64,000 nt of DNA from Microbacterium aerolatum (lineage in GTDB: Bacteria; Actinomycetota; Actinomycetes; Actinomycetales; Microbacteriaceae). Below the pieces are notes generated by a model. It searched no databases. It had not been told where the DNA came from and saw only the letters and a list, made by a program, of their open reading frames with translations. Position 1 is the stretch's first letter. Each line of letters opens with the position of its first letter. Positions 8,746 to 16,231 of this stretch are shown piece after piece. The position numbers and the translations under genes were made by a program. The DNA lies in NCBI RefSeq assembly GCF_007988825.1, contig NZ_BJUW01000006.1:62001-126000 (forward strand), read 5' to 3'.

Positions 8746-10017
8746 ATGACCACTCAGACTGTCCCTTCCGCACCGGCTGACAAGCCGCGCACCGCGCCGC
8801 CGTTGCGTCTGTTCATGACCGTCCTGCACCTGGCCGCGCTCGGTGTCGTCGGAGGCGGCGTGATCGGCGTCCTCGCCGCTCTGTTCGGAACGGGCGTCGG
8901 CCTCCTGTTCGTCCTCGGCATCGGGATCGTCTTCCTGGTCGGTCTCGTCTACGCGCTGTACGGCGTCGGCTGGTTCGAGGTGGTCCGCGTCCGCGGACTG
9001 TACGGCCTCGACGTCGCAGACCTGCAGCCCCGACGTCGACGGGCCCCGGGATTCGGCGGTTGGATCCGGTCGCTCGGGCGACAGAGCATCGACGGACGCA
9101 TGTGGCGGGCCCTGGCGAATTTCGCCATCGCATGCATCTTCGGCGCCCTGGTGATCCGGCTCTTCTGGGGCATGGTGTGGTCGGCGATCTACTCGTTCAC
9201 CCCGCTGTTCGCGGGTGGGGAGACCATCGCACCGTTCGGCAACCTGATCGACGCCGGATGGGCTCCGCTGTTCGGCATCCTCGGTGTCGTGGCCGCGGCG
9301 GCCGGCATCATCGGTCTCGCGCTGCTGCACCGCACCATCTCGCGGGCACTGATCGTGCCGAACCGCGAGGCGGAGCTCACCGAGCGGGTGCGCACCACCT
9401 CCGCGCAGCGCGAGGGCGCCGTGCGCGCAGCCGACGTCGAGCGCACGCGCATCGAGCGCGACCTGCATGACGGCGTTCAGCCCCGGCTCGTCTCGGTCGG
9501 CATGACTCTCGGGCTCGCACAGCAGAAGATCGACAACGATCCGACCGCCGCGAAGGAGCTCATCTCCGAGGCACACACCTCGACGAAAGCCGCCATCACC
9601 GAGCTGCGCCAGCTCGCCCGCGGCATCCACGCTTCCGTCCTTGATGACCGAGGACTGGATGCTGCGCTGTCGGCACTCGCCAGCAGGTCGCATATCCCGG
9701 TGCACCTCGACGTGCGGATGGACGGCCGATGCAGCCGCGACGCCGAGGCCGCCGTGTACTTCTCCATCGCGGAGTCGCTCACGAACGCGGCCAAGCACTC
9801 CCGCGCCAGTGAGTGCCGCGTGGTCGTGAGGCTGCGCGAGGGCAATGTGCTCTGGGCGCGAGTCGAGGACAACGGCATGGGCGGCGCGCAGGTGCAGCCC
9901 GGCGGAGGCCTCGACGGCATCTCGAACCGCGTGCTCGCCGCCGGCGGGACGTTCCGCATCGACAGCCCGCAGGGCGGTCCGACTTCCCTGGAGGTGAGCG
10001 TGCCATGCGCATCCTGA
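8746..10017 (+). CDS. Membrane sensor histidine kinase, LiaS/NarL-partner type
   Basis: 423 aa. Two pairs of hydrophobic helices (roughly 24-80 and 125-205) with a short loop form the membrane sensor. The dimerisation box is ERTRIERDLHDGVQPRLVSVGM with the phosphorylatable His, a HisKA_3 type. The ATPase domain shows NAAKHS, DNGMGG and a GGLDGISNRV G-box. It would pass phosphate to the overlapping NarL-type regulator. The third gene encodes a DUF4097 protein, the arrangement seen in cell-envelope stress systems of Gram-positive bacteria, so an envelope signal is a reasonable inference. Coding overlap with the regulator is 13 bases. Confidence 0.92.
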   Translation: MTTQTVPSAPADKPRTAPPLRLFMTVLHLAALGVVGGGVIGVLAALFGTGVGLLFVLGIGIVFLVGLVYALYGVGWFEVVRVRGLYGLDVADLQPRRRRAPGFGGWIRSLGRQSIDGRMWRALANFAIACIFGALVIRLFWGMVWSAIYSFTPLFAGGETIAPFGNLIDAGWAPLFGILGVVAAAAGIIGLALLHRTISRALIVPNREAELTERVRTTSAQREGAVRAADVERTRIERDLHDGVQPRLVSVGMTLGLAQQKIDNDPTAAKELISEAHTSTKAAITELRQLARGIHASVLDDRGLDAALSALASRSHIPVHLDVRMDGRCSRDAEAAVYFSIAESLTNAAKHSRASECRVVVRLREGNVLWARVEDNGMGGAQVQPGGGLDGISNRVLAAGGTFRIDSPQGGPTSLEVSVPCAS

Positions 10018-10682
10018 TCTGTGAGGACTCCGTCCTGCTGCGTGAAGGCCTGGTGCGTCTGCTCGAGGATGCCGGCCACGAGGTGGTCGCGGCCCTCCCC
10101 GACACCGAGGGGCTGACCGAAGCGGTCGAGACATCGAGGCCCGAGCTCTGCATCCTCGACGTGCGTCTTCCTCCGACGTTCACCGACGAGGGGATCCGCG
10201 CGGCGCTCGGACTCCGCACGACCCATCCGTCGCTGCCGCTGCTGGTGCTGTCGCAGTACGTCGAGGAGCGCTACGCCAGCGATCTGATCGCGGCGCAGGG
10301 CGGTCCGCTCGGCTACCTGCTCAAGGACAGGGTCGCGGATGTCGCCGAGTTCCTCGCGTCCGTCGAGCGGATCGCGGAGGGCGCATCGGTGCTCGACCCC
10401 GAGGTCGTGGCGCAGCTGCTCACCCGGCGGAATCGCGACGATCGGATGCTGCGGCTCACCGAGCGCGAGCGCACCGTGCTCGCACTGATCGCCGAGGGCA
10501 AGTCGAACCAGGCGATCGCGGGACTGCTGTTCCTCTCACCGGCCAGCGTCGAGAAGAACATCACCTCCATCTTCCAGAAGCTGGGCTTCGAACAGGACGA
10601 GTCGGGCAACCGGCGCGTGCTCGCGGCCCTGGCACACATCGAGAACACCGGCGGCCAGACGCCGACCGGCACCCAGCAATGA
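10005..10682 (+). CDS. NarL/FixJ-type response regulator
   Basis: 225 aa from the ATG at 10005, which has GGAGGT nine bases upstream inside the kinase gene. The receiver domain carries the acidic pair in ICEDS, the phospho-acceptor Asp in CILDVRLPP, and the switch Lys in GYLLKD. The C-terminal LuxR-type helix-turn-helix begins LTERERTVLALIAEGKSNQAIA. It is the cognate partner of the upstream kinase and likely controls its own operon, including the downstream membrane protein. The stop overlaps the possible early start of the next gene by four bases. Confidence 0.93.
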   Translation: MRILICEDSVLLREGLVRLLEDAGHEVVAALPDTEGLTEAVETSRPELCILDVRLPPTFTDEGIRAALGLRTTHPSLPLLVLSQYVEERYASDLIAAQGGPLGYLLKDRVADVAEFLASVERIAEGASVLDPEVVAQLLTRRNRDDRMLRLTERERTVLALIAEGKSNQAIAGLLFLSPASVEKNITSIFQKLGFEQDESGNRRVLAALAHIENTGGQTPTGTQQ

Positions 10683-10711
10683 GCAGCGAAAGCGATGACA
10701 GGAGCAGCACG

Positions 10712-11677
10712 ATGAACACCGAACCGCAGAGTCCGCAGGGTGGGCACGACGTTCCCCTGACTCCCCCGCCGGCGACGCCCGCGGCATCCGCCGGCTCCGC
10801 TTCCGGTGGCGGCGCACCCTCAGGGGGTGGCGCACCCCCGGAGCCGCAGGGCTCCGGTGCACGTGCCGCCGCCATCGCGATCGCCGTCTTCGGCGGCGTG
10901 GTGCTGCTGGGCGCCGGCGGCACCGCCGCCTTCGGCGCGGTGCACGATGTCCGATCAGTCGCACACGCCGAACGGGGCGGCGACACGCAGAGCCTCGCGG
11001 TTGACGGCATCGACAGCCTCTCCGTCGACGTCGGCGCCAGCGACGTCACCACTCGTTTCGGCGATGTCGAGGAGGCGACCCTCGAGGTCACCGGCGGCCG
11101 CAGCGGCAACTGGACCCTTGAGCGCGACGGCGACGAGCTGGTCGTGGGGAGCCCGCAGCGCGGATTCGGATGGTGGTTCGGCGGCGACTGGTTCGGCGGC
11201 AACTGGTTCAACGAGGACGAGACCGTCGTGCTCACCCTGCCGGACAGCCTGCAGAACGCCAAGCTCGACGCCGACTTCTCGCTGAGCGCAGGGAGCCTCG
11301 ACATCGAGGGCACCTACGGCGAGGTCGACATCGAGGTGGGTGCCGGCGGACTCAGCATGGAGGGTTCCGCGTCGTCGATTGACGCCGACATCAGCGCCGG
11401 CAGGGCGGATCTGTCGCTGTTCGACGTCGATGAGGCCGATTTCACGGTCTCGGCGGGCAAGCTCGTCGCCGAGCTCGCGAACACCGCACCCCGGTCGGTG
11501 ACGATCGACGTCAGCGCCGGATCGCTCGAGCTGACGCTGCCGGATGAGGCCTACGACCTGACGCAGAACGTCAGCGCGGGGTCCCTCGACAACCGGCTCA
11601 ACACGTCGAGCGACTCGCGGTACACGATCGATGCGACCGTGTCCGCCGGCAGCGCCATTCTGCGCGCTGCGGACTGA
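10712..11677 (+). CDS. DUF4097 (LiaG-like) membrane-anchored beta-repeat protein
   Basis: 321 aa from the ATG at 10712, which has AGGAG seven bases before it; an ATG at 10679 overlaps the regulator stop but has no ribosome site. A Pro/Gly-rich cytoplasmic tail of about 60 residues precedes one membrane helix (AAAIAIAVFGGVVLLGAG). The outside part ends in repeated strands built on the theme SAGSL/SAGRADL/VSAGKL, as expected of a DUF4097 beta-helix. Its place behind a LiaRS-type pair suggests it is an output or feedback component of the envelope response. Biochemical function is not known. Confidence 0.85.
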   Translation: MNTEPQSPQGGHDVPLTPPPATPAASAGSASGGGAPSGGGAPPEPQGSGARAAAIAIAVFGGVVLLGAGGTAAFGAVHDVRSVAHAERGGDTQSLAVDGIDSLSVDVGASDVTTRFGDVEEATLEVTGGRSGNWTLERDGDELVVGSPQRGFGWWFGGDWFGGNWFNEDETVVLTLPDSLQNAKLDADFSLSAGSLDIEGTYGEVDIEVGAGGLSMEGSASSIDADISAGRADLSLFDVDEADFTVSAGKLVAELANTAPRSVTIDVSAGSLELTLPDEAYDLTQNVSAGSLDNRLNTSSDSRYTIDATVSAGSAILRAAD

Positions 11678-11730
11678 TCGCGCTCGATTCGGATTTTCCG
11701 TCGATCTCCGGTAAAGTCTTGGAGGTTGAC

Positions 11731-11804
11731 GGGGCTATAGCTCAGGCGGTTAGAGCGCTTCACTGATAATGAAGAGGTCCCAGGTTCAAGTCCTGGTAGC
11801 CCCA
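11731..11804 (+). tRNA. tRNA-Ile (GAT)
   Basis: 74 bases folding as a cloverleaf: acceptor GGGGCTA pairs with TAGCCCC, the T-loop reads GTTCAAGTC, and anticodon GAT is at 11765-11767. The 3' CCA is not fully encoded. It forms a pair with tRNA-Ala 28 bases downstream, an origin-proximal arrangement in many actinobacteria. Confidence 0.97.
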
Positions 11805-11832
11805 CCGTTTCACTCCAATTCAATACCCGTTC

Positions 11833-11905
11833 GGGGCCTTAGCTCAGTTGGTAGAGCGCCTGCTTTGCAAGCAGGATGTCAGGAGTTCGAATCTCCTAGG
11901 CTCCA
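11833..11905 (+). tRNA. tRNA-Ala (TGC)
   Basis: 73 bases. Acceptor GGGGCCT pairs with AGGCTCC (one G-U), the T-loop is GTTCGAATC, and anticodon TGC is at 11866-11868. It is probably cotranscribed with tRNA-Ile and ended by the adjacent terminator. Confidence 0.97.
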
Positions 11906-11913
11906 CAGAAACG

Positions 11914-11944
11914 AGAAGCGCCGCCCCATCGGGGCGGCGCTTCT
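11914..11944 (+). terminator. Rho-independent terminator of the tRNA-Ile/Ala unit
   Basis: A perfect 14-base stem (11914-11927 with 11931-11944) has a three-base loop and is followed by TTCG, starting nine bases after tRNA-Ala. It may also serve the convergent small gene on the other strand. Confidence 0.85.
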
Positions 11945-11966
11945 TTCGTCGGTCAGTGGGCCGGCT

Positions 11967-12128
11967 TCACTCGCCGGGATCCTCGGCATCCACGTCGTCG
12001 TCCTCATCGTCCGATGGCGGCACAGTGGGCGGATCGCCCTTGCCGTCCTGCGCCCCGAGATTGTCGTTCTCCTCCGGCCCTGGCGATGGCTCGGTGCTGA
12101 TGTCGTTGCGGTCGCTGTTGAGGCTCAT
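11967..12128 (-). CDS. Small highly acidic protein of unknown function
   Basis: 53 aa, opening MSLNSDRNDISTEPS and ending DDEDDDVDAEDPGE. AAGGGA precedes the ATG by six bases, a good ribosome site, which is the main reason to accept this short frame. The composition (Asp, Glu, Pro, Asn; no Cys, no hydrophobic core) suggests a disordered soluble protein. It lies convergent to the tRNA-Ala terminator and divergent from the hydrolase gene at 12229. No function can be assigned. Confidence 0.6.
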   Translation of the reverse strand: MSLNSDRNDISTEPSPGPEENDNLGAQDGKGDPPTVPPSDDEDDDVDAEDPGE

Positions 12129-12216
12129 GCGCGTTCCCTTCTTCAAGGCCGCTGCGGCGGCGTCGATACCGACGATATGACCGCGACAGGGGATGTGCCC
12201 GCCCCTTGACACGGAA

Positions 12217-12222
12217 TACTCT
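12217..12222 (+). promoter_or_regulatory. -10 box TACTCT of the alpha/beta hydrolase gene
   Basis: TACTCT is separated from the ATG at 12229 by GAGCCC. No purine-rich ribosome site is present in front of that start. Confidence 0.45.
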
Positions 12223-12228
12223 GAGCCC

Positions 12229-12747
12229 ATGGTCCAGGGAAGGTCCCGAGCGCGCACGACGCTGCTGTTCCTCCACGGCGCCGGCGGATTCGTCGAAGAC
12301 GGTCCACTCGCGTCGAGGCTCGCCGCATCGATCGACGCAGATCTCGTGATGCCGAGAATGTCGGACGAGGACATGTCCGTCGAGAGCTGGGCCCTGCCGA
12401 TCCGCAGCGCCGTCGCCGACCTGGGCCCTGATGATCTCGTCGCCGGGCATTCGTTCGGCGGGTCGATCCTCCTCACGGTCCTCGGCGAACGCGCGTGGCG
12501 CGTGCGCCGGGTGCACCTGCTCGCGATGCCGAACTGGGGAGCGGACGGCTGGGAGGTCGAGGAGTACGACTTCGACGGCCCCGAGCCGCCGCAGTCGCTC
12601 ACCCTGCATCACTGCCGCGATGACACCGTGGTCCCCTTCGCGCACCTCGCTCTCAACACCCGGATGCTGCCCGGCGCCCGAGTCGAGGCGCACGCCACGG
12701 GCGGCCATCAGTTCGAGGACGAGTTGCCGGAGCTGCTCGGCGCGTAG
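12229..12747 (+). CDS. Small alpha/beta-hydrolase (RBBP9/YdeN-like serine hydrolase)
   Basis: 172 aa from the ATG at 12229. The strand LLFLHGAGGF forms the oxyanion region, the nucleophile elbow is GHSFGGS, the acid is in HCRDDTVVP, and the catalytic His is in GGHQFEDE, giving a complete triad in a compact lid-less fold. The length and the spacing of the motifs match the RBBP9/YdeN group of small serine hydrolases. The substrate is unknown. The gene ends 19 bases before the convergent DAHP synthase gene. Confidence 0.82.
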   Translation: MVQGRSRARTTLLFLHGAGGFVEDGPLASRLAASIDADLVMPRMSDEDMSVESWALPIRSAVADLGPDDLVAGHSFGGSILLTVLGERAWRVRRVHLLAMPNWGADGWEVEEYDFDGPEPPQSLTLHHCRDDTVVPFAHLALNTRMLPGARVEAHATGGHQFEDELPELLGA

Positions 12748-12766
12748 CCCGCGAGGGGGCGCCGGA

Positions 12767-13843
12767 TCAGCGCCGCCGCCGCACCCCCTCCGCCAGCGCA
12801 GCAAGCGCGCCGGTCGTGGCATCCCAGTCCATGCAGGCATCCGTCACGCTCTGCCCGTAGGTCAGCCGCGTCCGCCCGGCCGACACATCGAGCTTCTGCG
12901 CGCCAGCAACGAGGTTGCTCTCCAGCATGACCCCGGCGATCGCGGCACCTTCCGTGGCGATCTGCGCACCGAGCTCGGCCGCCACGACCGCCTGACGAAC
13001 GTGATCCTTGCCGCTGTTGGCGTGGCTCGCGTCGACGATCACGCGCGGAGTGAGCACCGCGGCATCCAGACGGGCGGCCGCCTCGGCCACGTGGGCGGCG
13101 TCGTAGTTCGGACCGTCCGCTCCCCCGCGCAGGATCACCGAGGTGTCGGGGTTGCCGGTCGTCGACACGAGACTCGCACGCCCGTCGGCGCCGATGCCGA
13201 GGAACGCCTGCGGAGCGGATGCTGCGGCCGCAGCATCCAGTGCCACCTGGAGCCCGCCGTCCGTGCCGTTCTTGAAACCGATCGGCATCGACAGGCCAGA
13301 CGCCAGCTGCCGGTGGATCTGGCTCTCGGTGGTCCGCGCGCCGATGGCGCCCCAGGTGATGAGGTCGGCGGTGTACTGCGGGCTGATCGGCTCGAGGAAC
13401 TCGGTCGCACACGGCATCCCGAGCGCGGTGACGTCGCGCAGGAAGCCGCGCGCCATCCGCAGGCCCGCCTCGATGTCGTGGCTGCCGTCGAGGTGCGGAT
13501 CGTTGATGAGACCCTTCCAGCCCACGGTCGTGCGCGGCTTCTCGAAGTAGGTGCGCATCACGATCAGAAGGTCATCGCGATGCTCTTCGGCCGCGCGCAC
13601 GAGACGACCGGCGTACTCGAGCCCTGCCTGCGTGTCGTGAATCGAGCAGGGGCCCGCGACGACGAGCAGACGGTCGTCCTCCCCCGCCATGATCGCCCGC
13701 ACCTCGTCACGCGTGCGGGCGACGAGAGCGGATCGCTCTTCGCCGATCGGAAGCTCGTCGGCGATGTCGCCGGGTGCGGGCAGCGTCGTGAATCTCGCGA
13801 CGTGCAGGTCGGCGGTGGTCTCGGTGGCGTGAATGGTGCTCAT
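12767..13843 (-). CDS. aroG: 3-deoxy-7-phosphoheptulonate (DAHP) synthase, class I
   Basis: 358 aa, close to the AroF/AroG/AroH length. Diagnostic motifs are VVAGPCSIHD, MRTYFEKPRTTVGWKGLINDP, the PIGFKNGTDG loop and VDASHANSGKDH. It condenses phosphoenolpyruvate and erythrose 4-phosphate in the first step of the shikimate pathway, in the cytoplasm. AGGAC precedes the ATG at 13843. Upstream, at 13947-14006, is a short reading frame rich in Trp, Tyr and Phe codons followed by competing hairpins, pointing to control by translation of aromatic codons in addition to any allosteric feedback. The aromatic genes for later steps are not adjacent. Confidence 0.95.
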   Translation of the reverse strand: MSTIHATETTADLHVARFTTLPAPGDIADELPIGEERSALVARTRDEVRAIMAGEDDRLLVVAGPCSIHDTQAGLEYAGRLVRAAEEHRDDLLIVMRTYFEKPRTTVGWKGLINDPHLDGSHDIEAGLRMARGFLRDVTALGMPCATEFLEPISPQYTADLITWGAIGARTTESQIHRQLASGLSMPIGFKNGTDGGLQVALDAAAAASAPQAFLGIGADGRASLVSTTGNPDTSVILRGGADGPNYDAAHVAEAAARLDAAVLTPRVIVDASHANSGKDHVRQAVVAAELGAQIATEGAAIAGVMLESNLVAGAQKLDVSAGRTRLTYGQSVTDACMDWDATTGALAALAEGVRRRR

Positions 13844-13877
13844 GGGTCCTGTCCTGTGTGAAGGCGGACCCGGGATG

Positions 13878-13946
13878 CAGAGCCCGCCGAAACGGCGAAA
13901 GCCAGAGCAAATGCTCTGGCTTGTCGGCTCTGAAGGTCAGTAGGCG
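13878..13946 (-). promoter_or_regulatory. Candidate transcription attenuator of the DAHP synthase gene
   Basis: Read on the minus strand, the bases after the leader peptide stop can form a 10-base-pair hairpin at 13900-13921 followed by TTTCG. A second element, CTTCAGAGCCGAC just after the stop, is complementary over 13 positions (one G-U) to bases inside the leader gene encoding residues 10-14. The same element can also pair with GGGCTCTG at 13878-13885, and its CAGAGC core with GCTCTG of the hairpin. These are mutually exclusive pairings of the kind used in ribosome-controlled attenuation. Confidence 0.7.
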
Positions 13947-14006
13947 CTACATCTGCGCCGGCCCCTCCAGAGCCGACTCGAAATACGCATACCAACGGGT
14001 TGTCAT
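13947..14006 (-). CDS. Aromatic leader peptide of the DAHP synthase gene
   Basis: A 19-codon frame, MTTRWYAYFESALEGPAQM, ends in TAG. Trp5, Tyr6, Tyr8 and Phe9 give four aromatic codons within five, covering all three end products of the pathway that the downstream enzyme starts. There is no ribosome site; a TAGGGT box seven bases upstream suggests a leaderless start. Residues 10-14 are encoded by the strand that pairs with the region just past the stop, so a ribosome stalled at the aromatic codons would mask it. The peptide itself probably has no function after synthesis. Confidence 0.75.
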   Translation of the reverse strand: MTTRWYAYFESALEGPAQM

Positions 14007-14013
14007 GCGAACG

Positions 14014-14019
14014 ACCCTA
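14014..14019 (-). promoter_or_regulatory. -10 box TAGGGT for the leader peptide and DAHP synthase
   Basis: TAGGGT is seven bases upstream of the leader ATG. The -35 region (near 14037-14042) is weak. This is the only promoter-like signal in front of the leader. Confidence 0.45.
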
Positions 14020-14061
14020 CCCCATCGCAGACGGACCGCTGACCGTCGTCGAGACAGGCGC

Positions 14062-14505
14062 TCAGTTCGCCGCCTGTCGCACTCGCTCCGCGAGGAACGT
14101 CAGGTCGGCATCCGTCAGCGCGGTGACGGCGTAGGCGGTCGGCCAGACATTGCCGTCGTCGAGGTTCGCCGGAGCCTCGAACTCGAACGTCGCGTATCGC
14201 ACCTTGAACTTGGACTTCGGCTTGAAGAAGCAGACCACCTTGCCCGCGTCGTTCGCCCAGGCCGGCATGCCGTAGTAGGTTCTGGGCATCAGGTGCGGTG
14301 CGGTCTCGGCGACCATCGCGAAGACCTTCTCGCCCAGCATCCGATCCTCGTCCGGCATGTCGGCGATCTTGGCCTTGATCTCGGCCGTGCCCTCGGCTCG
14401 CGCCTCTTCCGGGCTCTTCTTGGCCCGGGACTTCGTGGTCTTGCTCTCCGCCAGCTTCGCCTTCATGGCGTCGCGCTCTTCGGCGGTGAAGTTCTTCTCG
14501 CTCAT
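14062..14505 (-). CDS. DUF1801/YdhG-like protein
   Basis: 147 aa from the ATG at 14505, which is preceded by AAGGAGAGACAG; an upstream in-frame start at 14529 lies before that ribosome site. The N-terminal 60 residues are Lys/Glu/Ala-rich and probably helical or disordered. The C-terminal part (MPRTYYGMPAWANDAGKVVCFFKPKSKFKVRYATFEF) has the substrate-binding-like fold of the DUF1801 group, related to the frataxin-like YdhG/Fra family. The role is unknown in most members. It is divergent from the aminotransferase gene at 14603. Confidence 0.75.
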   Translation of the reverse strand: MSEKNFTAEERDAMKAKLAESKTTKSRAKKSPEEARAEGTAEIKAKIADMPDEDRMLGEKVFAMVAETAPHLMPRTYYGMPAWANDAGKVVCFFKPKSKFKVRYATFEFEAPANLDDGNVWPTAYAVTALTDADLTFLAERVRQAAN

Positions 14506-14590
14506 CTGTCTCTCCTTCGTCGTGATCACAGATTACGAAGGTCTCGAGTCCGTTCGCTTCTCGATTTCTGATCGATCCGGTGCCGTATGG

Positions 14591-14596
14591 GATGCT
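14591..14596 (+). promoter_or_regulatory. -10-like box GATGCT of the aminotransferase gene
   Basis: GATGCT lies six bases from the ATG at 14603 and is the same distance seen at the stronger boxes in this window, though its first base departs from consensus. Confidence 0.3.
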
Positions 14597-14602
14597 GGGC
14601 GC

Positions 14603-15736
14603 ATGACCGCACTGCCGCACGATGACGTCGATTCCGATGGCCTGCTCGAGTACTCCGTGGTGTTCACGGATCGCTCGCTCAACCACATGTCCACCCGCTT
14701 CGTCGGCGCGATGCAGCAGATCCTCGGCATCCTCGAGGAGGCGTACAACGCGCACACCTCGGCGATCGTCCCCGGCGGTGGCACCTATGCCATGGAGGCC
14801 GTGGCCCGCCAACTGGCGACGGGCCGCCGCACCTTCGTGGTGCGCAACGGACTGTTCTCGTTCCGTTGGTCGCAGATCCTGGATGTCGGCGGCATCAGCG
14901 ACGACGTCACGGTGCTGACCGCGCGGCCCGACAGCGAGGACGCCCAGTCAGCGTGGTCCCCCGCCCCGCTCGACGATGTCGTCGCGGCGATCCGCGCGCG
15001 CCGGCCGGAGGTCGTCTTCGCCCCGCACGTGGAGACCGCTTCGGGCATGATCCTCCCCGATGACTATGTGCGCACGCTCGCGGATGCCGTGCACGAGGTC
15101 GGCGGTCTGCTGGTGCTCGACTGCATCGCCTCCGGCGCGATGTGGGTCGACATGGACGCGCTCGGTGTCGATGTGCTGCTCAGCGCACCGCAGAAGGGCT
15201 GGAGCGGAACGCCCGCCGCCGGCTACGTGATGCTCAGCGAGGCCGGGCGGGACGCCGTCACCACTCGCCCGTCGACGAGCTTCGCGATCGACCTCGCCAA
15301 GTGGCTCGCGATCGCCGACGAGTACCGCGCAGGGCGCCCCGCGTATCACGCGACCATGCCGACCGATGCGCTGATCCGCAACCTCGCCGCGATGGTCGAG
15401 ACGCGCGATCGGGGATTCGCTGCCCTCAGGGACGCACAGGTCGAACTCGGCGCGCGCGTGCGCGAGCTGCTGGCGTCGCGCGGGCTGCCTTCGGTTGCCG
15501 CCGCGGAGTTCGCGGCCCCCGGCGTCGTGGTCGTGCACACCGACGATCCGGCGTTGAAGTCCGGTTCGGCATTCAAGGAGCAGGGACTGCAGATCGCCGC
15601 GGGCGTACCGCTGCACTGCGACGAGCCCGCCGGGTTCTCCACGTTCCGCATCGGACTGTTCGGGCTCGACAAGCTCGCCGACGTCGACGGCACCGTCGCG
15701 CGCCTGGAGGCCGCGCTCGACGCGATGGGCCGCTGA
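14603..15736 (+). CDS. Class V pyridoxal-phosphate aminotransferase
   Basis: 377 aa from the ATG at 14603 (a longer in-frame extension has no start signal). The PLP-binding Lys is in SAPQKGWSGTPAAGYV, the PLP-stacking region is GGGTYAMEAVARQ, and the phosphate/Asp region is LLVLDCIASGAMWVDMDALGVD. It resembles the alanine-glyoxylate / serine-pyruvate aminotransferase group of fold type I. The amino donor and acceptor cannot be set from sequence alone. It stands alone, followed 61 bases later by a Nudix gene with its own promoter signal. Confidence 0.87.
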   Translation: MTALPHDDVDSDGLLEYSVVFTDRSLNHMSTRFVGAMQQILGILEEAYNAHTSAIVPGGGTYAMEAVARQLATGRRTFVVRNGLFSFRWSQILDVGGISDDVTVLTARPDSEDAQSAWSPAPLDDVVAAIRARRPEVVFAPHVETASGMILPDDYVRTLADAVHEVGGLLVLDCIASGAMWVDMDALGVDVLLSAPQKGWSGTPAAGYVMLSEAGRDAVTTRPSTSFAIDLAKWLAIADEYRAGRPAYHATMPTDALIRNLAAMVETRDRGFAALRDAQVELGARVRELLASRGLPSVAAAEFAAPGVVVVHTDDPALKSGSAFKEQGLQIAAGVPLHCDEPAGFSTFRIGLFGLDKLADVDGTVARLEAALDAMGR

Positions 15737-15785
15737 GTAGCCCAGCATTGAAGTCACAGCGTCATTCGCGCGAATCCCGCCGCAC

Positions 15786-15791
15786 TATGGT
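15786..15791 (+). promoter_or_regulatory. -10 box TATGGT of the Nudix gene
   Basis: TATGGT is followed by TTGACCC-type sequence with a six-base gap to the ATG at 15798 and no ribosome site. Confidence 0.5.
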
Positions 15792-15797
15792 TGACCC

Positions 15798-16220
15798 ATG
15801 GATCTGCGCGTCGCGGCGTACGCGGTCATCACTGACGATGACGGCAGGGTGCTGCTGGCGCGCTGGACCGAGGGCCGCAGGGCCGCGTGGACGATGCCAG
15901 GCGGAGGGCTCGAGGCCGGTGAGGATCCGGAGGATGCGGCCCGCCGCGAGGTGCGCGAGGAGACCGGTTACACGGTCCGCTTGCAGGAGCTGCTCGGCAT
16001 CCATTCGCGGGTGATCCCGACGGGTCGGCGCACACACAAGGCGGATGCCCCGCTGCACACGCTGCGCATCCTCTATTCGGCCGAGGTCACCGGCGGGACG
16101 CTTCAGTTCGAGCAGGACGGCTCCACCGACATGGCCGGCTGGTTCACGCTCGACGAGGTGGCGAAGCTGCAGCGCGTCAAGCTCGTCGACATCGCGCTGC
16201 GCATGGCCGAAGTCATCTGA
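15798..16220 (+). CDS. Nudix hydrolase
   Basis: 140 aa. The Nudix box is intact: GGLEAGEDPEDAARREVREETGY, with the REVREE core that binds the catalytic divalent metal. The N-terminal strand DLRVAAYAVITDDDGRVLLARW is typical of the fold. Such enzymes hydrolyse a nucleoside diphosphate linked to another moiety. The specific substrate is not evident. It is convergent with the deacylase gene, with only 11 bases between their ends. Confidence 0.93.
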   Translation: MDLRVAAYAVITDDDGRVLLARWTEGRRAAWTMPGGGLEAGEDPEDAARREVREETGYTVRLQELLGIHSRVIPTGRRTHKADAPLHTLRILYSAEVTGGTLQFEQDGSTDMAGWFTLDEVAKLQRVKLVDIALRMAEVI

Positions 16221-16231
16221 TCTCGCCGAGT

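Noticed and set aside
12206..12211. TTGACA upstream of the alpha/beta hydrolase
   Set aside because: A perfect -35 hexamer, but only five bases from the TACTCT box; the spacing is wrong, so it is probably chance.
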